From Actinomycetes bacterium (GTDB lineage: Bacteria; Actinomycetota; Acidimicrobiia; Acidimicrobiales; Acidimicrobiaceae): 7,042 nt of DNA. This document shows, one piece after another, positions 1 through 5,642 of the stretch. Each line of letters starts with the position of its first letter. Positions within the stretch are counted from its first letter, which is position 1. The notes beneath the pieces were generated by a model, which worked only from the letters and a program-made list of their open reading frames with translations, was not told where the DNA came from and ran no database searches. The stretch lies in assembly GCA_021823385.1 (NCBI GenBank), contig JAKAOC010000117.1:1-7042 (forward strand), in the 5' to 3' direction. The translations under genes were made by a program, and so were the position numbers.

Positions 1-2
1 AT

Positions 3-512
3 CAAGGCATGACTTTGGTCGAGGCCGTCTTGAGCGGGATAGACCAAGTGCGCTCGCGCTGGTGGCTCAGGGCCTCCGAGGCGGACCGCGAGCGTGCGGA
101 GGCGCTGCTGGCCAGGACGGGCCTGCTTCCCCAGGCGCATCGCAGCCTGGCTTCACTTTCGATGGGGGAGCGCCAGCAGGTGGGAATTGCCAGGGCACTG
201 GTTGGCCGGCCCGAACTGCTGCTTCTCGACGAACCCACCGCCGGCCTCGATTTGGGCGCTCGCGAGGAGTTCATCGCCCGCATCTCGTCGCTAGCCGCCG
301 AGAGGCGCGAGATGACGATTGCCATGGTCACCCACCACGTGGAGGAGATTCCTCCCGGGTTCGACCACATTGTGGGTATAAAGGCCGGCGAGCTGGTCGC
401 CGACGGGCCCCTCGAGGAGGAGTTGAGCTCAGAGGTGCTCAGCGATCTCTTCGACGCCAAGGTGGCCCTCACCAAGATCGGCAGGCGCTATGTCGCATTC
501 GCCGAGGGCTGA
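3..512 (+). CDS. ABC transporter ATP-binding protein, C-terminal part (5' end outside window)
   Basis: This is the C-terminal two-thirds or so of an ABC ATPase, which powers substrate transport, or another ABC-driven process, at the inner face of the membrane. The frame is open to the left edge, and the ATG at 9 is internal (the preceding codons read Q-G), so the true start and the Walker A loop lie outside the window. Visible in order: the signature LSMGERQQ (156-179), Walker B LLLLDEP (216-236) with the catalytic Glu, the D-loop GLD just after it, and the H-switch in VTHHVEE (about 327-347). The HHVEEIPPGF stretch and the short C-terminal tail resemble the YlmA/ModF-like soluble ABC ATPases; this subfamily call is from memory of the family. 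The substrate cannot be told, and no permease or binding protein is in view. The reductase gene follows after 51 nt on the same strand. The ABC ATPase identity is very secure; the role is not. Confidence 0.93.
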   Translation, partial: QGMTLVEAVLSGIDQVRSRWWLRASEADRERAEALLARTGLLPQAHRSLASLSMGERQQVGIARALVGRPELLLLDEPTAGLDLGAREEFIARISSLAAERREMTIAMVTHHVEEIPPGFDHIVGIKAGELVADGPLEEELSSEVLSDLFDAKVALTKIGRRYVAFAEG

Positions 513-563
513 CCGGCCAATCCCGCCGAACGATTTACCTCAAGCGGAGTAGAAGGAGCGGAA

Positions 564-1535
564 ATGGAGTATCGCAGGCTCGGACGCGCCGGCATCAAGG
601 TGTCGGCAATTTCGTTGGGATCGTGGGTGACCTTCGGAGATCAGGTCGACGAGGACCTGGCGTCGTCGGTGATGCAGCGCGCCTACGAAGCGGGGGTGAA
701 CTTCTTCGACAACGCCGAGGTTTACGCCGGTGGGCAGTCCGAGGCGATCATGGGTGCCGCCCTGCGCAGACTTGGTTGGCCTCGCCATTCCTTCCTGGTC
801 TCGACCAAGTTCTATTGGGGCATCCACCCCGGCGTGAACACCCGAAACACGCTGAATCGCAAATACCTCCTGGAAGCGATGGATGGTTCCCTCGAGCGGC
901 TCGGTCTGCCCTATGTGGACCTGGTCTACTGCCACCGCCCCGACCCTGAGACGACCATCGAGGAGACGGTCTTCGCCATGCACGACCTTGTCAGCAGGGG
1001 CAAGGCCATCTATTGGGCGGTTTCGGAGTGGTCGGCCGCCGAGATTCGCCAGGCCTATGAGATCGCCGAGCGCCATCACCTGCACAAGCCCGTGGCGGAG
1101 CAGCCCCAGTACAACCTTTTGCACCGTAAGCGGGTGGAGGTGGAGTACGTCGATCTCTACGACGACTTCGGCCTCGGCCTGACCACCTGGTCGCCGCTTT
1201 ACTCGGGCGTCCTCACCGGCAAGTATGCCGATGGCATCCCGGCCGGCTCACGCGCCGCGTTGCCGGGATACGAGTGGGTTCTGGAGGTGCTCCAGGATCC
1301 CCAGAAGGCGGCCGCGATGATGCGACTCTCGGAGATCGCCGCGCGAATAGGGTGCACCCCGTCCCAGCTGGCCATTGCATTCTGCCTCGACAACCGCAAC
1401 GTCTCCACCGTCATCACCGGCGCCACCTCCATGGCCCAGCTGGAGGAGAACCTTGGCGCGTTGCAAGTGCACGCAAAGGCGGGCTCCGAGGTCTTCGAGG
1501 AGCTACGCGCACTGACGCGCTCCATCGCCGAATGA
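564..1535 (+). CDS. Aldo/keto reductase, Kv-beta-like (AKR6-type)
   Basis: A full-length 323-aa NADPH-dependent aldo/keto reductase with a TIM-barrel fold, cytoplasmic, expected to reduce aldehydes or ketones. The catalytic tetrad is complete: Asp49 (in FFDNAEVY), Tyr54, Lys82 (in STKFYWG) and His124 (in VYCHRPDP). The stretches [34 protein letters not shown] and SGVLTGKY match the pattern of Kv-channel beta subunits and plant KAB1 more than the classical AKR1-5 families, as I recall those sequences. The C-terminal [16 protein letters not shown] stretch is the usual cofactor phosphate-binding region. The ATG start is supported by an AAGGAG (553-558) placed 5 nt upstream. No potassium-channel gene is in view, so a free-standing reductase such as the bacterial YghZ type is the likely role. 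It may be cotranscribed with the ABC ATPase 51 nt upstream. The natural substrate is unknown. Confidence 0.95.
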   Translation: MEYRRLGRAGIKVSAISLGSWVTFGDQVDEDLASSVMQRAYEAGVNFFDNAEVYAGGQSEAIMGAALRRLGWPRHSFLVSTKFYWGIHPGVNTRNTLNRKYLLEAMDGSLERLGLPYVDLVYCHRPDPETTIEETVFAMHDLVSRGKAIYWAVSEWSAAEIRQAYEIAERHHLHKPVAEQPQYNLLHRKRVEVEYVDLYDDFGLGLTTWSPLYSGVLTGKYADGIPAGSRAALPGYEWVLEVLQDPQKAAAMMRLSEIAARIGCTPSQLAIAFCLDNRNVSTVITGATSMAQLEENLGALQVHAKAGSEVFEELRALTRSIAE

Positions 1536-1539
1536 CGGG

Positions 1540-2058
1540 TCAGTCGAGCCGGCGCAAGCCCTCTTTGTAGCGGATTCCGTTCTCCACGTATCGGGTGACG
1601 GCGTCGGCGAGACTCTCGGGGGAGACGCGGTCGGCGAATATTCGCGCGGGCACACCGAGGGCCATGGCCCGGGAGGGAACGCGCACGTCGTTGGTGACCA
1701 CCGCATTGGCGCCCACCACGGCGAAGCTTTCCACCCGCGCCCGGTGGAGTACCACGGATCCCGATCCGACCAGGGCGTCGTCCTCGATTACGCAACCCTC
1801 CAGATGGACGATGTGACCAACCGTGCAACGGTTGCCGACGATGGTGGGAAGAATCTCGGTGGCGTGCAGCACGCTGCCGTCCTGGATGGAGGTGTCCTCA
1901 CCGATTTCGATCCTGCCGTAATCTCCGCGCAGTACCGCTCCTGGCCAGATGGTGGAGCGCGCGCCGATCTTGACGTTGCCGATCACGATTGCCATTGGAT
2001 GAACGAAAGCGCTCGGATCGATTTGAGGCTCCGAGTCGAAGAGCGCGTATACGGCCAT
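1540..2058 (-). CDS. Gamma-carbonic-anhydrase-like hexapeptide-repeat protein
   Basis: A 172-aa left-handed beta-helix protein of the gamma-carbonic anhydrase/YrdA/PaaY family, normally a cytoplasmic trimer with metal sites between subunits. Hexapeptide repeats run from about residue 18 to 140. Family hallmarks present are LRGDYG (Arg44, Asp46), IQDGSVLH (Gln59, Asp60, His65), VGSGSVVLH, and the closing GVPARI with a short C-terminal helix. His65 and His82 match two of the three usual zinc ligands. At the third position, five residues after His82, this protein has Glu87, while a histidine sits at 85 instead (GHIVHLEGC). Carbonic anhydrase activity is therefore uncertain; it could be a variant metal site, an inactive homologue, or an enzyme acting on another substrate. 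The ATG start has a perfect AGGAGG (2063-2068) 4 nt upstream. It lies 45 nt downstream of the MFS gene on the same strand, probably in one transcript, and ends 4 nt from the convergent reductase gene. Confidence 0.92.
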   Translation of the reverse strand: MAVYALFDSEPQIDPSAFVHPMAIVIGNVKIGARSTIWPGAVLRGDYGRIEIGEDTSIQDGSVLHATEILPTIVGNRCTVGHIVHLEGCVIEDDALVGSGSVVLHRARVESFAVVGANAVVTNDVRVPSRAMALGVPARIFADRVSPESLADAVTRYVENGIRYKEGLRRLD

Positions 2059-2103
2059 TTCCCCTCCTGGCTTGGTGGCGAACTACAGGATATGGCGGCC
2101 GGC

Positions 2104-3402
2104 TCAGGTGGCGCGCATGGCGCGCCTACCGGCCGAGAAGGATGTGGCCGCCACGACCGCGGTGAACGCGAGAGTGAGATCACCCGCCGACAAGGGCAAG
2201 GCGACGATGGTCGGCACCAGCGCCCCCGCCACCCAGGAGAGCTGGAAGCGCGTCTCGAAGCGCGCGAAAGCCTTGCCTTGCATCTCTGAGGGCACGTTGT
2301 ACTGCACGAGCGAGTCGAAGGCCAGCTTTCCCGAGGAGGCCACGAAGCCGATGGTCGCGGCGAGCCCCACCTGGATCGCCCGGCTCGCCACCGCGGCACC
2401 GAGGATTCCCAGCCCGGCCTCCAGCACCAGTGCGAAGATGAGCAGGGTCTCCTCTTGGAGTACGCGGCGGATCTTGGGCGTCAGTGCCGTGGCCAAGGCG
2501 GATCCGACGGCGGAGGCGGCGAGGATGAGGCCGTACTCGTAGGTGGGCGCGTGCGCCCTGCGCAAGTTGAAGGCGATGAAGAAGGTGAAGAAGCCGACCG
2601 AGCCACGCAGCACGGACATGGCCGCCGCCGCCAGAAGCACGCTCGGGGGGGATGACCGGCGCGCCCGCACGCCGTCATCGTGCGCGTCGCCTTCGGGCCC
2701 GGGGCTGCTTCCCCTCAGGCGAAGGTGGCGTACCTGCAAGCCCCCCAGCAGGAAGACCAGCGCCCCCACTCTCAGCACCCAAGGCGAGCCGAGATGGGGC
2801 ATCTTCAGGATGCCCGCGGCAACGGCTCCGCCCAGAAAGGCGGCACCTGCGGCCAACAGGGAGATCTCAGAGTTCACCGCCACCAGTGCGGGATTGCCGC
2901 CGGCGGCCGCCCCGCGCGTCAGAAAGCGCGGCCGCGGGCCCGCCCCGGTATCGTCTCCGGCCATTTCCGGGACGATGGCCGCTTTGGCCACCAGGTAGGA
3001 CTTCGAGGCGACCAAGGTGGAGAACGCGAGCGGAAAGAGCAGCAGCGAGTGCAGGTTGGACGCCATCAGCACGCTGATGACGGCCCGGGCCAGCAGCGAG
3101 ATGGCAACCATCTGCCTGCGCCCGGCGCGCCGGCGGTCGAAGACGGGTCCGAGCAGGGGTGCCACGATTCCGAAAGGTGCCATGGTGAGCAGCAGGTAGA
3201 GGATGACCTTCCCCTTGGCCGCCTCGGGGCTGATGGAGAAGAAGAGTGACCCGGCCAGCGCGACGGTTGTGAATGCGTCGCCGGCGGTGGAGAGGGCATG
3301 AACCCGCCGCAGCGGCCCGAGCCGTTTGCCCAAGTCGAAGTAGCGCTGCAACCGGTTGGCGGCCCCGCCAGCCATCCGCCTCGCGCGCCCCTGGTCGACC
3401 AT
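2104..3402 (-). CDS. MFS transporter (major facilitator superfamily)
   Basis: A 432-aa integral membrane carrier, presumably a proton-coupled exporter or uptake system; the substrate cannot be read from the sequence. After a basic cytoplasmic N-terminus (about 1-35) there are roughly twelve hydrophobic segments, judged by eye, split by a charged cytoplasmic loop at about 225-252. Between segments 2 and 3 lies MFS motif A in the form GPVFDRRRAGRR (85-96), two residues longer than the usual G-x3-D-R-x-G-R-R. A second conserved-looking stretch is VPSEMQGKAFARFETRFQL (370-388), which matches a loop in actinobacterial MFS proteins as I recall them. Start choice is uncertain: the ATG at 3402 has no clear Shine-Dalgarno, while the ATG at 3375 (residue 10) has GAGG 3 nt upstream, and a possible -10 box at 3410-3415 would suit it. 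The gamma-carbonic-anhydrase-like gene follows after 45 nt. Confidence 0.9.
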   Translation of the reverse strand: MVDQGRARRMAGGAANRLQRYFDLGKRLGPLRRVHALSTAGDAFTTVALAGSLFFSISPEAAKGKVILYLLLTMAPFGIVAPLLGPVFDRRRAGRRQMVAISLLARAVISVLMASNLHSLLLFPLAFSTLVASKSYLVAKAAIVPEMAGDDTGAGPRPRFLTRGAAAGGNPALVAVNSEISLLAAGAAFLGGAVAAGILKMPHLGSPWVLRVGALVFLLGGLQVRHLRLRGSSPGPEGDAHDDGVRARRSSPPSVLLAAAAMSVLRGSVGFFTFFIAFNLRRAHAPTYEYGLILAASAVGSALATALTPKIRRVLQEETLLIFALVLEAGLGILGAAVASRAIQVGLAATIGFVASSGKLAFDSLVQYNVPSEMQGKAFARFETRFQLSWVAGALVPTIVALPLSAGDLTLAFTAVVAATSFSAGRRAMRAT

Positions 3403-3403
3403 G

Positions 3404-3417
3404 CCTAAGAGGTTAGG
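3404..3417. repeat. Short inverted repeat next to the MFS start
   Basis: CCTAA-GAGG-TTAGG is a perfect 5-bp inverted repeat with a 4-bp centre, lying 1 bp upstream of the ATG at 3402. It is AT-richer than its surroundings. It covers the best -10 candidate for the minus strand, so it could be an operator; in RNA it would form only a weak hairpin. It is short enough that chance cannot be excluded. Confidence 0.4.
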
Positions 3418-3440
3418 TACCGATGCGGCGTTTCTGTCCG
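3410..3440 (-). promoter_or_regulatory. Tentative promoter for the MFS / gamma-CA transcript
   Basis: Read on the minus strand, TAACCT (3415-3410) fits the loose actinobacterial -10 pattern TAnnnT, and CGGACA (3440-3435) resembles a -35 box. The 19-nt spacing is longer than ideal. Transcription would begin near 3403, giving either a leaderless ATG at 3402 or a leader of about 28 nt before the ATG at 3375. The position, in the divergent gap just before the first minus-strand gene, fits, but the call rests on weak motifs. Confidence 0.25.
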
Positions 3441-3473
3441 GCTCGACCCTTGCGCCGCCCGGCTCCCAGGCAC

Positions 3474-3485
3474 GGCACGTGTGCC
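3474..3485. repeat. Inverted repeat upstream of the candidate sqdB promoter
   Basis: GGCAC-gt-GTGCC is a perfect 5-bp inverted repeat with a 2-bp centre that also contains the palindrome CACGTG. It ends 25 bp before the TATACT candidate -10 box, so it would abut the -35 region, a usual place for a regulator site. There is no independent evidence that any protein binds it. Confidence 0.3.
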
Positions 3486-3487
3486 AG

Positions 3488-3516
3488 GTTCCCGGCCGGC
3501 CCGGCCTGTCTATACT
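3488..3516 (+). promoter_or_regulatory. Candidate promoter for the sulfoquinovose synthase gene
   Basis: TATACT at 3511-3516 is a strong -10 match and stands out in a very GC-rich gap. Seventeen bases upstream, 3488-3493 reads GTTCCC, a poor -35 box. If used, transcription would start near 3523 and leave an untranslated leader of about 127 nt before the GTG at 3650. Confidence 0.4.
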
Positions 3517-3596
3517 CGAAAGACGGGCACTGACCGGGTGGGCGCGGTGTCCGGAAACGGTGCGGGCACGTCCTGTACCGGCACATTCGAAGGTTC

Positions 3597-3623
3597 CGCC
3601 ACCGGGCTGCTTGAGGGGTGGCG
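3597..3623 (+). promoter_or_regulatory. Stem-loop in the leader of the sulfoquinovose synthase gene
   Basis: CGCCACC (3597-3603) pairs perfectly with GGTGGCG (3617-3623) to make a 7-bp GC-rich stem with a 13-nt loop, ending 26 nt before the GTG start. No run of T follows, so it is not an ordinary intrinsic terminator. It could affect leader stability or ribosome access, or be a by-product of high GC. Confidence 0.35.
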
Positions 3624-3649
3624 CCTGGCTGTATGAACGGGGTTAGCTC

Positions 3650-4825
3650 GTGAGGATTGTAGTTCTGGGCGGCGACGGCTTCTGTGGCTGGCCAACTTCC
3701 CTTCACCTCTCGGATCAGGGACATGAGGTCCTGATCATCGACAACCTGAGCCGCAGGATGATCGACGTGGAGCTCGGGGTGGAGTCGCTAACTCCGATCA
3801 GGCCCATCGACGAGCGCATCGAGGTGTGGAATTCGATCTCTGCAAACGCGATCGACTTCGCGTCGATCGACGTTGCCGAGGAGTACGACCTGCTGCGTTC
3901 GACGCTGAAGGAGTTCGCGCCCGACGCAGTCGTACACTTCGCCGAACAGCGGGCGGCCCCGTATTCGATGAAGTCGCCCGCCACCAAGCGCTACACGGTG
4001 GACAACAACGTGCGTGGCACCCACAACCTGCTGGTTTCGCTGGTCGACCTGGGGCTTGATGCGCACGTGATCCACCTCGGCACCATGGGCGTATACGGGT
4101 ACGGCTGGTCGGGAAGCGCCCCCATTCCCGAGGGTTACCTGAGAGTCAAGCTGGATACCCCCGACGGCGAGATCGAGAGGGAGATTCTGCACCCGGCCAA
4201 TCCGGGTTCGGTCTATCACATGACCAAGACCCTCGATCAGCTGATGCTGGCCTATTACGCCAAGAACGACGGGATCCGGGTCACCGACCTGCACCAGGGC
4301 ATCGTCTGGGGCACCCAGACCGAGCAGACCCGCAGGGACGAACGCCTGATCAACCGCTTCGACTACGACGGGGACTACGGGACCGTCCTGAACCGCTTCC
4401 TGATGCAGGCGACCATTGGCCATCCACTCACGGTTCATGGAACCGGCGGCCAGACACGCGCTTTCATCCACATCCGTGACACCGTGCGCTGCATCGAGAT
4501 CGCCGCCAACAACCCTCCCGCGCCCGGCGAGAGGCCGCAGATCTTCAATCAGGTCACCGAGACGCACCGCGTGCGCGATCTTGCCAAGCTGGTTTCCGAC
4601 CTGACCGGCGCGGAGGTCTCCCACATGCCGAACCCGCGGGTGGAGGCGGAGGAGAACGAGCTCGTGGTGATGCACAACCAGTTCCTGGAGCTTGGCCTCG
4701 AGCCGACCACCCTCTCGGTGGGGCTCCTGGAGGAGGTCAGGGATATCGCCGGCAAGTACGCCGACCGGGCGGACACGTCCAAGATCATCGCGCGCTCACT
4801 GTGGCGGGCCGACAAGGCAAACTGA
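3650..4825 (+). CDS. sqdB: UDP-sulfoquinovose synthase (SqdB/SQD1 type)
   Basis: A full-length 391-aa member of the extended short-chain dehydrogenase/epimerase family. SqdB/SQD1 enzymes use bound NAD to convert UDP-glucose and sulfite into UDP-sulfoquinovose, the sugar donor for the sulfolipid SQDG and, in some archaea, for sulfated N-glycans (Agl3). Visible are the NAD-binding loop GGDGFCGW (8-14), DNLSRR (31-36), VVHFAEQRAAPYSM (94-107), LGTMGVYG with Thr145, and the catalytic Tyr189-His-Met-Thr-Lys193. The SQD1-specific stretches DLHQGIVWG, NRFDYD, GTVLNRF, GHPLTVHGTGGQTR, IRDTVRC and NPRVEAEE agree closely with plant and cyanobacterial SQD1 as I recall it, which separates it from ordinary sugar epimerases. 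The start is GTG, preceded by GGGG (3639-3642) at 7 nt; the methionine-equivalent falls directly on the Rossmann strand, MRIVVLGG, as expected. No sulfolipid glycosyltransferase is in view, so the final product is unknown. Confidence 0.93.
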   Translation: MRIVVLGGDGFCGWPTSLHLSDQGHEVLIIDNLSRRMIDVELGVESLTPIRPIDERIEVWNSISANAIDFASIDVAEEYDLLRSTLKEFAPDAVVHFAEQRAAPYSMKSPATKRYTVDNNVRGTHNLLVSLVDLGLDAHVIHLGTMGVYGYGWSGSAPIPEGYLRVKLDTPDGEIEREILHPANPGSVYHMTKTLDQLMLAYYAKNDGIRVTDLHQGIVWGTQTEQTRRDERLINRFDYDGDYGTVLNRFLMQATIGHPLTVHGTGGQTRAFIHIRDTVRCIEIAANNPPAPGERPQIFNQVTETHRVRDLAKLVSDLTGAEVSHMPNPRVEAEENELVVMHNQFLELGLEPTTLSVGLLEEVRDIAGKYADRADTSKIIARSLWRADKAN

Positions 4826-4868
4826 TCAGGGCCGCTGACCCGGTCCGGGCAGGCGCCGGCTTAGCCCC

Positions 4869-5642
4869 TCAGCGCTTCTTGGAGCTGCGGGCGCGGACGG
4901 TCCGCAACCGCGCGTCGAGTTCTTCGAAGAGGGCGTCCATGGCGGGTACGATTCGGGTTCGCGCCGCCAGGTCATAGATCGGGTTGCGCTCGAGCGCCAT
5001 CTTCTCCATGTCCGCCGAATAAGGGACATACGCTGCGAGTATCTCGACCCCCGCGGCCTTCTTGGGGCCGTTGACCGCGGCGCGGTGCGCCACCCTGCGC
5101 ATGTCGACCATGTTGTAGACGGCCACGGTGCGATCGGCAAGCTTCAGGTCGCGCAGGTGCTCGAGAAGATTTTCCAGCGAGTGCATCGCCAAGGGGCTCG
5201 GCTGAATCGGTACGCAAAGAAGATCGATGGCGGACAGGACGGCGTCCGACAGGGAGTTGAGGCTGGGCGGGGCGTCGATCACCAGCAGATCGAAGGATCC
5301 CTTGGCGCTTTGGGCGGCGCGGTTTATGACCTTGTCGCTGGTGCCTTCGACGAAGATCTTCTCCGCGAGCAGGCGCAGGTGGTTCGAGGCCGGCACCACC
5401 ATCAGCCCCTCGAAGTTGGAGCGAACGGCCAAATCCTCGAGGTCGATCTTCTTGTCCAGCAGCCGCCTGGCGCGCGGGGCGAGCTTGTCGTCCACGCGCA
5501 TGATAAAGGTGGCGCTGGCCTGCGGATCGAGGTCCCAAAGCAAGGTCCGCCGCCCCGAGCGCGAAGCGTAATAGGCGTAATTGACCGCCAGGGAGGTCTT
5601 TCCGACCCCGCCTTTCTGGTTGAAGAAGGCCACCGTCCTCAT
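4869..5642 (-). CDS. ParA/MinD-family partitioning ATPase
   Basis: A 257-aa ParA-type ATPase. These proteins dimerise on ATP, bind the nucleoid non-specifically, and move or space a cargo such as a plasmid, chromosome origin, carboxysome or protein cluster. The deviant Walker A is complete, Lys10-GGVGK-T16 with the signature lysine, followed by Walker A' WDLDPQAS (36-43) and Walker B FDLLVIDAPPSL (117-128). The C-terminal part has VPYSADMEKMALERNPIYDLA, a usual ParA ending, then a basic tail RARSSKKR. It lacks an N-terminal helix-turn-helix, so it is of the small type. The ATG at 5642 is chosen because it overlaps the upstream CHAD stop as ATGA and has AAAGGCGG 6 nt before it; a TTG at 5705 would add 21 basic residues but is less likely. 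No ParB or parS-like partner is seen, which makes the coupled CHAD protein the best cargo or adaptor candidate. Confidence 0.94.
   Translation of the reverse strand: MRTVAFFNQKGGVGKTSLAVNYAYYASRSGRRTLLWDLDPQASATFIMRVDDKLAPRARRLLDKKIDLEDLAVRSNFEGLMVVPASNHLRLLAEKIFVEGTSDKVINRAAQSAKGSFDLLVIDAPPSLNSLSDAVLSAIDLLCVPIQPSPLAMHSLENLLEHLRDLKLADRTVAVYNMVDMRRVAHRAAVNGPKKAAGVEILAAYVPYSADMEKMALERNPIYDLAARTRIVPAMDALFEELDARLRTVRARSSKKR

Noticed and set aside
62..949. Plus-strand open frame of 295 codons spanning the ABC and reductase genes in another frame
   Set aside because: It crosses two genes with clear motifs in their own frames and has the Arg/Gly/Pro-rich composition of out-of-frame high-GC DNA.
3356..3646. 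Plus-strand 96-codon open frame ending just before sqdB
   Set aside because: It begins inside the MFS gene on the opposite strand and has no domain or hydrophobic pattern; probably chance.
3413..3724. Minus-strand 103-codon open frame across the divergent gap into sqdB
   Set aside because: It overlaps the sqdB start and the promoter region, lacks a recognisable domain, and has out-of-frame composition.
3788..4675. Minus-strand open frame of 295 codons opposite sqdB
   Set aside because: It mirrors codon-position bias of the strongly conserved SqdB coding sequence; no family motif is visible in its translation.
4826..4868. Possible bidirectional terminator between the convergent sqdB and ParA genes
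   Set aside because: The 43-bp gap has the palindrome CCCGGTCCGGG, but its arms leave only a one-base loop and there is no T-run on either side, so a terminator cannot be supported.
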